Positions 1-7,728 of a stretch of 21,309 nucleotides of DNA are shown in pieces. The DNA lies in the NCBI GenBank assembly GCA_021807845.1, contig JAKBCM010000004.1, forward strand, positions 1-21,309, given 5' to 3'. The DNA comes from Pseudomonadota bacterium (GTDB taxonomy: Bacteria > Pseudomonadota > Gammaproteobacteria > Legionellales > Legionellaceae). A program made the position numbers and the translations under genes. The notes beneath the pieces were generated by a model. It had not been told where the DNA came from. It did not search any database and worked only from the letters and a program-made list of their open reading frames with translations. How positions within the stretch are numbered: position 1 is the stretch's first letter; each line of letters opens with the position of its first letter.

Positions 1-1612
1 ATATTTCCTTATTTTGGCTGACTGAGCGGCCTAAAAATACTTCACCTTCTTCCTGGCCAAAGGTTAACGGGCCAAGCTTAGACAACCCCCAACTGGTCAC
101 CATTTTTCTGGCAATTTCTGTGGCTCGCATAATGTCGTTGGACGCGCCAGTCGTGACACTTTCTGGGCCAAAAATCAGTTCTTCAGCAATACGCCCACCA
201 AAAAGACTAGCCAATTGACTATCCAAGCGACGCTTGCTGTGGCTATATCTATCTTGTTCTGGTAAAAACATAGTCACACCAAGTGCGCGTCCTCTGGGAA
301 TGATAGAGACCTTGTAGACAGGATCATGCTCTGGAACAAGCAAACCGACGATGGCATGTCCTGCTTCATGATAAGCTGTCAATTTCTTTTCATTCGCATC
401 CATCACCATTGAGCGGCGCTCAGCACCCATCATGATTTTATCTTTTGCCTTATCAAGTTCATTCATGCTGACTTTTTGTTTATTTGCACGCGCAGCAAAT
501 AGCGCTGCTTCATTTACCAAGTTGGCTAGATCAGCACCTGAAAATCCTGGCGTACCCTGGGCAATGGGTAATATGCGAACCGTATTATCAACAGGTACTT
601 TACTCAAGTGAACTTTAAGAATTTGTTCGCGACCACGAATATCAGGTAAAGGCACCACCACTTGTCTATCAAAGCGGCCAGGACGCAATAAGGCTGGATC
701 AAGAACATCGGGACGGTTGGTAGCGGCAATGACAATAACCCCCTCATTCCCTTCAAAGCCATCCATTTCTACAAGAAGCTGGTTCAACGTTTGCTCGCGC
801 TCATCATGCCCACCGCCAAGTCCCGCACCACGATGCCTACCTACGGCATCAATTTCATCAATAAAAATGATACAAGGGGCTTGTTTTTTGGCTTGTTCAA
901 ACATATCACGCACTCGCGATGCGCCAACACCGACAAACATTTCCACAAAATCAGAGCCCGAAATGGTGAAAAAGGGGACCTTAGCTTCACCTGCAACTGC
1001 CCTAGCAAGCAAGGTTTTTCCCGTACCAGGCGATCCCACCAGCAATACACCACGAGGAATACGCCCACCTAAATTTTGAAATTTAGTTGGATCACGTAAA
1101 AAATCAACCAACTCTTTCACTTCATCCTTAGCTTCATCAACACCCGCTACATCAGCAAAAGTCACTTTGACTTGATCTTCACCTAATAATCGAGCACGAG
1201 AACGGCCGAAAGACATTGCACCTCGTCCACCACCACCTTGCATCTGACGCATAAAGAAAACCCATACCCCAATCAAAAGCAACATCGGGAACCAATTGAT
1301 AAACAAATGCAGAAGGAAACTTTCTTGTTGTTTTTCTTGTCCACTGACTTCGACGTTATTTTTTAACAACTCACCTAACAGAGCATCGTCTTGAACAGGC
1401 ATATAGGTGACAAATCGACGATTATTTTTCGTGATCCCTTTAATGATTCTATTGTCTTCGATGGTCACTGCATTGATCATACCGCCATTGATTTCTCTTA
1501 AGAATTGGCTGTATGGGACTTTCTCCGTCGTTGCATTGCGAGGACCAAAATTACTAAACACTGAAACCAGGACAATAGCAATTATTAACCATAAAAATAA
1601 ATTCTTTACCAT
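1..1612 (-). CDS. ftsH: ATP-dependent zinc metalloprotease FtsH (3' end cut off by window edge)
   Basis: Inner-membrane AAA+ protease that unfolds and degrades membrane and short-lived cytosolic proteins as a hexamer. About 537 codons are visible; the family is usually near 640 aa, so the C-terminal ~100 residues lie beyond position 1. Seen: an N-terminal membrane segment (residues ~4-22), a periplasmic stretch, a second membrane segment (~100-120) followed by a Gly-rich run, Walker A GSPGTGKT at 193-200, Walker [12 protein letters not shown], the [22 protein letters not shown], and the zinc site HEAGH at 415-419. The usual second residue of Walker A is Pro; here it is Ser. The ATG at 1612 has no nearby Shine-Dalgarno. 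An in-frame TTG at 1621 (Leu-Asn-Asp-Met-Val-Lys) has AGAGG 8 bases upstream and mirrors the longer E. coli start (MSDMAKN), so it may be the true start. It lies 61 bp downstream of rlmE, as in the E. coli rlmE-ftsH operon. Confidence 0.97.
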   Translation of the reverse strand, partial: MVKNLFLWLIIAIVLVSVFSNFGPRNATTEKVPYSQFLREINGGMINAVTIEDNRIIKGITKNNRRFVTYMPVQDDALLGELLKNNVEVSGQEKQQESFLLHLFINWFPMLLLIGVWVFFMRQMQGGGGRGAMSFGRSRARLLGEDQVKVTFADVAGVDEAKDEVKELVDFLRDPTKFQNLGGRIPRGVLLVGSPGTGKTLLARAVAGEAKVPFFTISGSDFVEMFVGVGASRVRDMFEQAKKQAPCIIFIDEIDAVGRHRGAGLGGGHDEREQTLNQLLVEMDGFEGNEGVIVIAATNRPDVLDPALLRPGRFDRQVVVPLPDIRGREQILKVHLSKVPVDNTVRILPIAQGTPGFSGADLANLVNEAALFAARANKQKVSMNELDKAKDKIMMGAERRSMVMDANEKKLTAYHEAGHAIVGLLVPEHDPVYKVSIIPRGRALGVTMFLPEQDRYSHSKRRLDSQLASLFGGRIAEELIFGPESVTTGASNDIMRATEIARKMVTSWGLSKLGPLTFGQEEGEVFLGRSVSQNKEI

Positions 1613-1673
1613 GTCGTTCAAATTAATAACCTCTTTTGTGTGTATTCCTACTGTGTTATATAGAATAAAGTTA

Positions 1674-2303
1674 CTATAAAATAAAGCCCTTAGCTAGCAA
1701 ATAGGTTTCTCGTGATCGAGAACGCGATGCATTTGGTTTCCGAATAACCACTCGATCAAATTGTTGACGTATTTGTTTAACAAGAGCATCAAAACCCTCA
1801 CCATGAAATATTTTCATCAACATCACGCCATGTGGTTTTAACATTTTATGTGCAAAATCAAAGGCAAGCTCCGTCAAATACATCGCACGCGGAATATCTA
1901 CTGCCACATTACCACTCATGTTAGGCGCCATATCAGATAACAATACATCAACGCTATGTGCTGGGATCAAATTCATCACTTGATTTAAGACCTTATCTTC
2001 TCGAAAATCGCCTAAAATAAATTCTACATCCGGTAGAGCATCCATAGTCAACATATCAAGTGCAATGATGGTTCCATGCCCATTCAGTTTTTCTGATACG
2101 TATTGAGTCCAGCCTCCAGGAGCAGCCCCCAAATCAACGACCGTCATTCCCGGTTTAAACAAACGTTCTTTTTCGTCAATTTCTTTGAGTTTATATACCG
2201 CTCGACTACGATAGCCCTCTTTTTGTGCTTTCTTTACATAAACATCGTTAAAATGCTCTTGTAACCAATTTTTACTGCTTTTAGACCGAGACATACCATT
2301 CAT
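1674..2303 (-). CDS. rlmE: 23S rRNA (uridine-2'-O)-methyltransferase RlmE
   Basis: SAM-dependent methyltransferase (also RrmJ/FtsJ) that 2'-O-methylates U2552 in the A loop of 23S rRNA late in 50S assembly. The protein is 209 aa, the E. coli length. With the ATG at 2303 the K-D-K-E catalytic tetrad falls on the E. coli numbers: K38, D124 (SDMAPNMSG), K164 and E199. The SAM-binding loop [11 protein letters not shown] lies at residues 55-65. An alternative ATG at 2294 would lose three residues; neither start has a clear ribosome binding site. First gene of an apparent two-gene operon with ftsH, divergent from yhbY exactly as in E. coli. Confidence 0.97.
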   Translation of the reverse strand: MNGMSRSKSSKNWLQEHFNDVYVKKAQKEGYRSRAVYKLKEIDEKERLFKPGMTVVDLGAAPGGWTQYVSEKLNGHGTIIALDMLTMDALPDVEFILGDFREDKVLNQVMNLIPAHSVDVLLSDMAPNMSGNVAVDIPRAMYLTELAFDFAHKMLKPHGVMLMKIFHGEGFDALVKQIRQQFDRVVIRKPNASRSRSRETYLLAKGFIL

Positions 2304-2335
2304 TGAGTGAGAAACTACATATATGATACTGAATA

Positions 2336-2364
2336 TTACTACCTATTCCCAGCAAAACGTGCAA
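2336..2364 (-). promoter_or_regulatory. Possible sigma-70 promoter for rlmE-ftsH
   Basis: On the minus strand TTGCAC (2364-2359) is separated by 17 bases from TAGTAA (2341-2336), about 33 bases before the rlmE start. The -35 is good and the -10 is poor. The only support is position in the divergent rlmE/yhbY spacer. Confidence 0.2.
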
Positions 2365-2453
2365 TAATTTACCATTTATCCTAGAAAAAATAGTTGGCCT
2401 CTATTCTGCATGCCTAGCACACTGATTTTTCTTGGTTTATTTTGGAAGACATT

Positions 2454-2723
2454 ATGGATTCAGCATTAAAGCAAACATTAAAAGCAAAAGCACACCATTT
2501 AAAACCAGTGATCCTTCTTGGAGCCAAAGGGTTGACCCAAGCCGTCATTGACGAAACAAATCTTGCCTTACTGGCCCACGAGTTAATCAAAGTTAAAATC
2601 AATGGAGCTGAAAAAGCAGATAGGCAACTCATTGCTAAAGAATTATGCCATCAACTGAATGCACATCTTTTACAGCTCATTGGCAATACAGCCATCATTT
2701 TCCGTGAAAATCCTGATAAATAG
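2454..2723 (+). CDS. yhbY: CRM-domain ribosome assembly RNA-binding protein YhbY
   Basis: Small RNA-binding protein associated with pre-50S particles. The 89-residue product aligns along its length with E. coli YhbY (97 aa): LKPVILLGAKGLT contains the GxxG loop of the CRM fold, followed by HELIKVKI and a C-terminal IGNTAIIFRENP strand. I chose the ATG at 2454 because GGAAG lies five bases upstream; an in-frame TTG at 2442 would add four residues but has no ribosome binding site. Divergent from rlmE. Its TAG stop lies inside the left copy of a 9-bp direct repeat that frames the palindrome downstream. Confidence 0.95.
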   Translation: MDSALKQTLKAKAHHLKPVILLGAKGLTQAVIDETNLALLAHELIKVKINGAEKADRQLIAKELCHQLNAHLLQLIGNTAIIFRENPDK

Positions 2724-2775
2724 GATCTGCACGGTTGTCGCATCAAAATTTGATGTGACAACCGTGATAGGATCT
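2720..2775. repeat. 37-bp near-perfect palindrome flanked by 9-bp direct repeats
   Basis: Positions 2730-2766 form a dyad centred on 2748: outer arms CACGGTTGTC / GACAACCGTG (10 bp), one G/T mismatch at 2740/2756, then inner arms CATCAAA / TTTGATG around a single A. Directly outside, ATAGGATCT occurs at 2720-2728 and again at 2767-2775. No T-run follows on either strand, so it is not a classical terminator, although an RNA hairpin could still protect the yhbY 3' end. The right arm overlaps the predicted -35 of the cyd operon, so it could be an operator. The repeats also resemble a target-site duplication around a tiny inserted or collapsed element. Confidence 0.85.
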
Positions 2776-2783
2776 AGCATATT
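2755..2783 (+). promoter_or_regulatory. Candidate promoter of the cydPABX operon
   Basis: GTGACA (2755-2760), a 17-base spacer and CATATT (2778-2783), 49 bases before the cydP start. Five of six -35 bases and four of six -10 bases fit sigma-70. The -35 lies in the right arm of the 37-bp palindrome, so a protein bound there would probably affect transcription. Confidence 0.35.
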
Positions 2784-2832
2784 TCACTCAACTCTTCTAA
2801 AATAGCGGAAGCTGGTCTTTAGAGGACGTGCC

Positions 2833-3000
2833 ATGTCATCACTTCGGCGAGACATTCAATATACATTAGTTCTTAAATTTTTATTGCTTACCCTTTTATG
2901 GTTGGTATGTTTTTATAAAGCAACAAAGCCTACACCAGACATGAAGCAGTGGTTATTGGGTTCTAATCAGGCTGTCAATGAAATAAAACCCTTGAAATAA
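2833..3000 (+). CDS. cydP: CydP-like small subunit of cytochrome bd oxidase
   Basis: A 55-residue single-pass membrane protein: MSSLRRDIQYTLVLKF, then a hydrophobic helix (residues ~12-28), then a short tail with KPTPDMKQWLLG. The Arg-rich start, one helix, and a following P..D.....L.G tail placed directly before cydA match the CydP family of putative oxidase small subunits. The stop is 24 bp before cydA on the same strand. AGAGG seven bases upstream supports the ATG at 2833. The family assignment comes from memory of the pattern and position, with no search run; that this is a real gene is more certain than its name. Confidence 0.75.
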   Translation: MSSLRRDIQYTLVLKFLLLTLLWLVCFYKATKPTPDMKQWLLGSNQAVNEIKPLK

Positions 3001-3024
3001 TACGAATAGTTACCCAACAGGTGC

Positions 3025-4560
3025 ATGATGATTCCAGGAAGCGATATTGTTGATTTATCCCGTCTGCAGTTTGCCCTTACCGCGCTTTACCACTTTCTCT
3101 TTGTTCCTTTGACGTTAGGATTATCTGTCCTCCTTGCGATCATGGAAACCGTATACGTGATGACCGGAAAAGAGATTTGGCGGCAGATGGTGAAATACTG
3201 GGGCATGTTATTCGGGATCAATTTTGTGTTAGGAGTGGCTACCGGTTTAACCATGGAGTTTCAATTTGGAACCAATTGGTCTTATTACTCTCACTATGTT
3301 GGAGATGTATTTGGAGCACCTCTAGCCATTGAAGGCCTTATGGCCTTTTTTCTAGAAGCCACGTTCGTTGGCATGTTTTTCTTTGGCTGGGATAAATTAA
3401 CGAAACTACAACACATGTGTTGTACTTGGTTACTCGCTTTGGGTACCAACCTCTCAGCGCTTTGGATTTTAATTGCCAATGGCTGGATGCAAAATCCCGT
3501 CGGCGCCAAATTTGATTATCAAACCATGCGCATGGAAGTGGTCGACTTTGCAGAAGTGATGTTTAATCCCGTAGCACAAGCCAAATTTGTACATACCATC
3601 AGCGCAGGATATGTCACTGGTGCTATTTTCGTCCTAGCTATCAGTGCTTATTTTCTATTACGTGATAGAAACAAAGAATTTGCTTCACGCTCAATGACAG
3701 TTGCTGTCTCGTTTGGCCTTGCTTCTGCTTTATCGGTTGTCGTTCTTGGCGATGAAAGTGGTTATCTCGCTAATTTCAACCAAAAAATGAAGATAGCTGC
3801 GATGGAAGCGATGTGGCATACCGAAAAAGCGCCAGCAGCTTTGACCTTATTTGGGATCCCAAACGCCAAAACCATGCAAACCGATTACGAAATCAAAATT
3901 CCTTTTCTCTTAGGTTTAATTGCAACGCGTTCCTTCAATGAACCTCTTGAAGGAATCACAGAGCTCGTAGAAAAAGGAAAACATCAAATTCGTGAGGGGA
4001 TTTTAGCCTATGAGGCCCTAACCCGACTTCAGCAAAATCCAAATGATGAAAAAGCGCAAGCTGACTTTCACACTTATGAAAGCAGTCTAGGATATGGATT
4101 GCTTCTCAAAAAATACACTGAAAAAGTAGTCGATGCCAATGAAGCACAAATCAATCAAGCCGCTAATGACCTAAAACCTCATATCTTGCCCCTGTTTTTT
4201 TCATTTCGGATCATGGTCTTTTGTGGATTCTTTTTTATTCTGTTATTTGCTGTAGGATTTTATTTATCTGCTCGTCAAAAACTATCATCCACTCGATGGT
4301 ACTTACGTCTCGCCTTTTGGTCATTACCTCTGCCATGGATTGCCGCTGAGTTAGGATGGGTTGTTGCTGAATATGGTCGCCAACCTTGGGTGGTGCAGGG
4401 CATTTTGCCAACCATGATGGGAACATCATCAGTCAGCGCAGGTCAACTCATCACCTCGTTATCAAGTTTTATCATTTTTTATACTATTCTTGCGATTGTA
4501 GAAGTATATCTCATGGTCAAATATATTCGTCTTGGGCCAGATCACCAACCCGTACATTAG
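3025..4560 (+). CDS. cydA: Cytochrome bd ubiquinol oxidase subunit I
   Basis: Haem-carrying subunit of the bd-type quinol oxidase, which reduces O2 to water with high affinity and without proton pumping. The 511 aa align along their length with E. coli CydA. All ligands sit at E. coli number +4: H23 (haem b595), H190 and M397 (haem b558), E103 and E111 (proton path), K256 and E261 in the quinol loop, and GWVVAEYGRQPW with E449 and R452. The long Q loop (about 260-390) marks the E. coli-type L subfamily rather than the cyanide-insensitive CIO type. Two adjacent ATGs (3025, 3028) are possible; AGG at 3020-3022 slightly favours the second. Confidence 0.98.
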   Translation: MMIPGSDIVDLSRLQFALTALYHFLFVPLTLGLSVLLAIMETVYVMTGKEIWRQMVKYWGMLFGINFVLGVATGLTMEFQFGTNWSYYSHYVGDVFGAPLAIEGLMAFFLEATFVGMFFFGWDKLTKLQHMCCTWLLALGTNLSALWILIANGWMQNPVGAKFDYQTMRMEVVDFAEVMFNPVAQAKFVHTISAGYVTGAIFVLAISAYFLLRDRNKEFASRSMTVAVSFGLASALSVVVLGDESGYLANFNQKMKIAAMEAMWHTEKAPAALTLFGIPNAKTMQTDYEIKIPFLLGLIATRSFNEPLEGITELVEKGKHQIREGILAYEALTRLQQNPNDEKAQADFHTYESSLGYGLLLKKYTEKVVDANEAQINQAANDLKPHILPLFFSFRIMVFCGFFFILLFAVGFYLSARQKLSSTRWYLRLAFWSLPLPWIAAELGWVVAEYGRQPWVVQGILPTMMGTSSVSAGQLITSLSSFIIFYTILAIVEVYLMVKYIRLGPDHQPVH

Positions 4561-4570
4561 GAGTACAAAC

Positions 4571-5704
4571 ATGCCTTTAGACTATGAAACATTACGAATC
4601 ATTTGGTGGCTCTTGCTAGGAGTCCTTCTCACCGGATTTGCAGTGATGGACGGATTTGATCTAGGAGTTGCTATCTGGTTGCCGTGGATTGCGAAAACGG
4701 ACATAGAGAGACGGATCCTTATCAATAGTATTGGACCAACCTGGGAAGGCAATCAGGTCTGGTTTATCTTGGGAGGGGGAGCTATTTTTGCTGCTTGGCC
4801 CACACTATATGCCCTATCTTTTTCTGGCTTTTATTTGGCCATGCTCCTTGTTTTGCTCGCTCTGATCTTACGACCTGTCGGCTTTAAATATCGTTCAAAA
4901 TTGCCTAATCCTGCCTGGCGAACCTTTTGGGATTATTGCTTATTTATTGGAGGTTTCGTTCCTGCGCTCATTTTTGGGGTAGCCATGGGCAATGTATTGC
5001 AAGGCGTACCTTTCCATTTTGATGAAACACTACGCGCATTTTATACCGGCACTTTTCTCAATTTACTGAATCCTTTTGCTTTATTAAGTGGGTTGTTATC
5101 CGTTGCTATGTTAGCTATGCACGGTGCATTCTTTATCAGTAATAAAACAGAAGAAAGACTGAAGCAACGGGCGAGTACCCTAGGTCGATATTCGGCTCTC
5201 ATTTGTCTTCTCCTTTATTTGACTGCAGGATTTTGGCTATATTATTCTATAGACGGGTATCATCTGACCAGTAATCCACTTTACAATGGTCCCTCCAATC
5301 CTCTGCATAAGACCGTCATCCGAGAAAGTGGCGCGTGGTTTTTGAATTATCAGCATACGCCGCTCACTTTGATAGCCCCTGTCACAGGAATCATTGCAGC
5401 TTTTTCTGCGTTCGTTTTTGCTCGATATGTGAGATTTGCTTTTATTTGTAGCGCCTTTTGTGTGATAGGAGTGATTTCCAGTGTAGGCGTTAGCATGTTT
5501 CCATTCATTCTTCCTTCATCTTCGCATCCTTCACAAAGTTTAACCGTATGGGATAGCTCATCAAGCCAGTTAACGTTATTCATCATGCTATGTGCAACCA
5601 TCATATTTTTGCCGCTTATCTTAACCTACACAGCCTGGGTTTATCGGGTCTTGCGAGGAAAGGTCACGGAAGAATCCATCCATCGTCAAGAGACAGCCTA
5701 TTAG
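4571..5704 (+). CDS. cydB: Cytochrome bd ubiquinol oxidase subunit II
   Basis: Haem-free structural partner of CydA with about eight or nine membrane helices; 377 aa against 379 in E. coli. Seen: N-terminal DYETLRIIWWLLLGVLLTGF, then VMDGFDLGV with the conserved acidic pair, NSIGPTWEGNQVW, RPVGFKYRSK, and the C-terminal MFPFILPSSSHPSQSLTVWD with SSQLTL. The frame is open upstream to 4532, but the ATG at 4571 is chosen because TAGGAG ends seven bases before it and the protein then begins like E. coli CydB. It starts 10 bp after the cydA stop, so the two are cotranscribed. Confidence 0.98.
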   Translation: MPLDYETLRIIWWLLLGVLLTGFAVMDGFDLGVAIWLPWIAKTDIERRILINSIGPTWEGNQVWFILGGGAIFAAWPTLYALSFSGFYLAMLLVLLALILRPVGFKYRSKLPNPAWRTFWDYCLFIGGFVPALIFGVAMGNVLQGVPFHFDETLRAFYTGTFLNLLNPFALLSGLLSVAMLAMHGAFFISNKTEERLKQRASTLGRYSALICLLLYLTAGFWLYYSIDGYHLTSNPLYNGPSNPLHKTVIRESGAWFLNYQHTPLTLIAPVTGIIAAFSAFVFARYVRFAFICSAFCVIGVISSVGVSMFPFILPSSSHPSQSLTVWDSSSSQLTLFIMLCATIIFLPLILTYTAWVYRVLRGKVTEESIHRQETAY

Positions 5705-5713
5705 GAGGAGCAC

Positions 5714-5815
5714 ATGTGGTATTTTTCTTGGATTTTAGGAACAGGATTGGCTTGTACATTTGCCATATTAAATGCCTTATGGCTAGAGTTTCGAGCCGGA
5801 AAAGTGTCAACTTAG
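5714..5815 (+). CDS. cydX: Cytochrome bd oxidase small subunit CydX
   Basis: A 33-residue one-helix protein, MWYFSWILGTGLACTFAILN followed by ALWLEFRAGKVST. It matches E. coli CydX at MWYF-WILGT-LAC-F and the conserved Leu-Glu after the helix; in the E. coli structure CydX sits beside CydA and stabilises the haems. A very strong AGGAGG (5703-5708), five bases before the ATG, overlaps the cydB stop codon. The tail is slightly shorter than the 37 aa of E. coli. Last gene of the cyd operon. Confidence 0.95.
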   Translation: MWYFSWILGTGLACTFAILNALWLEFRAGKVST

Positions 5816-5884
5816 AAAATGCTGTAGCCAGTCAAAGTCTTCAAGACACATTGCCTATCTGCGCGTTGAACATCATAAAATAAA

Positions 5885-5943
5885 TGCGAACTCTAGATTT
5901 TTCTGATAACATTGTGCGCTAAAATTAACCTTAGTGCGAACTC
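5885..5943. repeat. Two 9-bp direct repeats 50 bp apart upstream of an unknown gene
   Basis: TGCGAACTC occurs at 5885-5893 and 5935-5943, the second copy ending one base before the ATG at 5945. The rest of the 129-bp spacer after cydX shows no convincing terminator or promoter. The repeats may be chance or a regulator or RNA-level site. Confidence 0.5.
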
Positions 5944-5944
5944 G

Positions 5945-7378
5945 ATGCCAGATATTACTCCAGAAAGATGCAATAACTTAAAAGACATCGTATTGAGCTA
6001 TCTACAAGGTGAAGCCATCTCTGTCGTAACTGTTCGATTACAAGTCGAGTGTGCTGAATCAGAAGAAAGCTGTTCATCTTTATATCAATCACTGGTCATC
6101 AAACCGGATGAAGAAGATCCATACATTCCTGCTATTTTAGGAAGTCTGAATATCAAAAAAAGCAATCACAAAAAGAGAAAAGGCCGATATGAGAAGCTTC
6201 TCGAAAACTCAGAAAATATTCATGAACTATTAACCAATCTTTATCATGATGGACATCATCATCTGGGGAATTTATTACGTTTGATTGAAAACACCAAACC
6301 CAAAATAAACTGGGCGGTGATTCTGTCGATTACGACCATCTTGAGTGCCATCGTTGGCACTTTACTCTATCTTTATCGGGAGTATCTAGAGCGATTTGGA
6401 AACTGGCTTGTTAACTCATTTCCTGAGATCGTCAGTTGGTTTAAATCAACATTTTGGTTGTTAAGAAGCATTCCATTGTTAGGCATTATATATAATGGAT
6501 GCGCTCTTTTATGGAATTGGTACACCACATTCGCTAATGGCACATCCACCACTGCTGATAAATTAAGTCGGCTCTTTTTTAAGACGTTAACCGCAGGGCT
6601 TACCATCTCTGGCTATTTGATTACTTATTTTGCAGAAGGGGTGATGACTCTCCCAGCAGCCATGCTGTTTGTTGTCAGCTCAAGTACTGAAGTATTTCAA
6701 AGTCTTTTTGGATATTTTAGAAGCCTCAAAGCCCTTGAGTCTCTTGATCCGCCTGAAGAACACGCTCCTTGGGAAGTTTTAGCAGAATATGAACGCGCGA
6801 AAAGCTGGCATGAACTGACACTAAAATCAGTCTGGATTAAGCTGAGTGCTGCCATACTCACCACAATTGCTGTATTCATTTGGAATTTTTTCCCACCAGG
6901 CCTTGTCCTGACCATATGCTGTTTCGCTGTGATCACTTTAATTGCATTAACCAAGTCAGCCATCCTCGCAGGCATTAGAGAAGACGCATCCAATGAATTA
7001 CAAAAAAAAATAAAACAACTGGCGCCGCCTCTGAATCCTGAGCTGAATCCAGCTAACCAAAATTCATTAATTAAATTTAATAAAATGCAAAAATCTTTAC
7101 AAGAAAAGAAAGAAGAGTTAAACATTCTCGAAGAGGACTTAGAGGAGCGCGAAGAAAAGCTCGCCATTAAACAGCAAGCCATCATCGAAACCCTAGATGC
7201 AGTGGCTCATGGACTCAGTAGCCCAGCTGTCGCTTTAGCACTCTTACAAAAAGACAAACCCATTGTGAAGACTTCATCTACACCAATCAAGACCGCATCA
7301 AAACCTTCTCCCAAAGAACCTGAGCCATTAGATGAAGAAGAAGAGCTTTTCGATCATAGTGCTATGACAATGTCATAA
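5945..7378 (+). CDS. Unknown multi-pass membrane protein with coiled coil and acidic C-terminal tail
   Basis: I do not recognise a family. The 477-aa protein (ATG at 5945; an in-frame TTG at 5912 would add 11 residues; neither has a clear ribosome binding site) has an N-terminal soluble part of about 120 residues with a basic patch (KKSNHKKRK) and HHH, then hydrophobic segments near residues 123-145, 171-192, 213-250, 296-314 and 319-339. A strongly charged coiled coil (about 374-419, rich in E and K) precedes a Pro/Ser/Thr/Lys linker. The last 20 residues are EPEPLDEEEELFDHSAMTMS: four Glu at positions -11 to -14 and a Ser/Thr-containing end. That tail resembles the E-block signal of Legionella Dot/Icm substrates, so it is a candidate secreted effector. 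It is downstream of cydX but not obviously part of that operon. An ordinary inner-membrane protein is the alternative. Confidence 0.8.
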   Translation: MPDITPERCNNLKDIVLSYLQGEAISVVTVRLQVECAESEESCSSLYQSLVIKPDEEDPYIPAILGSLNIKKSNHKKRKGRYEKLLENSENIHELLTNLYHDGHHHLGNLLRLIENTKPKINWAVILSITTILSAIVGTLLYLYREYLERFGNWLVNSFPEIVSWFKSTFWLLRSIPLLGIIYNGCALLWNWYTTFANGTSTTADKLSRLFFKTLTAGLTISGYLITYFAEGVMTLPAAMLFVVSSSTEVFQSLFGYFRSLKALESLDPPEEHAPWEVLAEYERAKSWHELTLKSVWIKLSAAILTTIAVFIWNFFPPGLVLTICCFAVITLIALTKSAILAGIREDASNELQKKIKQLAPPLNPELNPANQNSLIKFNKMQKSLQEKKEELNILEEDLEEREEKLAIKQQAIIETLDAVAHGLSSPAVALALLQKDKPIVKTSSTPIKTASKPSPKEPEPLDEEEELFDHSAMTMS

Positions 7379-7728
7379 GGAAGACATTTAACAACAATAA
7401 AGTCCTCCCTCCCCCACGCTATGTGCGGTGGAGAGTGGATCATTAGCTCATGTATGATAATAAATCATTCGGCGCTTTAGGACCTTTTGACAATTCATTT
7501 TGTTAGATCCCCTAAAGAACCTACGTACCCCATCCCTAACGTAGAAAGGGGGGGGGTGGGTAGTTACTCTTTATGTTTTGTGGGTTTTTATGCTGTTGGG
7601 TGCGCATAAGATTGACTCTCACGTGACAGCAGCCAAAGGATTGTATACACTTGCATGCACTGGCATCTAAAAATACGCCTCGGCCAGACAAACCCTAAGA
7701 GGGTATTATGACTTAAGACTGTTAATAC
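7379..7728. other. 350-bp noncoding spacer with imperfect hairpins and a G9 tract
   Basis: No credible reading frame. It holds an imperfect C-rich/G-rich hairpin near 7407-7438 (CCACGC against GCGGTGG), a 7-bp inverted repeat CTTTAGG (7475-7481) / CCTAAAG (7511-7517), a 6-bp stem CTACGT (7521-7526) / ACGTAG (7539-7544), nine consecutive G (7548-7556), and a short ACCCT/AGGGT stem close to 7690-7703. TTGACA at 7487-7492 has no matching -10. A small RNA or regulatory leader for the next gene is possible but not shown. Confidence 0.5.
7548..7556. repeat. Homopolymeric G9 tract
   Basis: Nine G in a row followed by TGGG, in the noncoding spacer 173 bp before the phosphatidyltransferase gene. Such tracts are prone to slippage, and this one could also form a short G-quadruplex. 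It lies outside any recognised promoter or coding region. Confidence 0.8.

Noticed and set aside
717..1079. 120-codon plus-strand frame
   Set aside because: Lies wholly inside ftsH on the opposite strand; low-complexity Ser/Pro/Thr composition and no ribosome binding site.
2742..2754. FNR site controlling the cyd operon
   Set aside because: The half-sites are in the wrong orientation (ATCAA then TTGAT) and spacing differs from TTGAT-N4-ATCAA.
5590..5883. 97-codon frame spanning the cydB end and cydX
   Set aside because: Out of frame with cydB and CydX, both of which match known proteins; no ribosome binding site at its start.
6697..7185. 162-codon minus-strand frame
   Set aside because: Antisense to the coiled-coil part of the 477-aa gene; Ser/Phe/Cys-rich composition is what the complement of Glu/Lys-rich codons gives.
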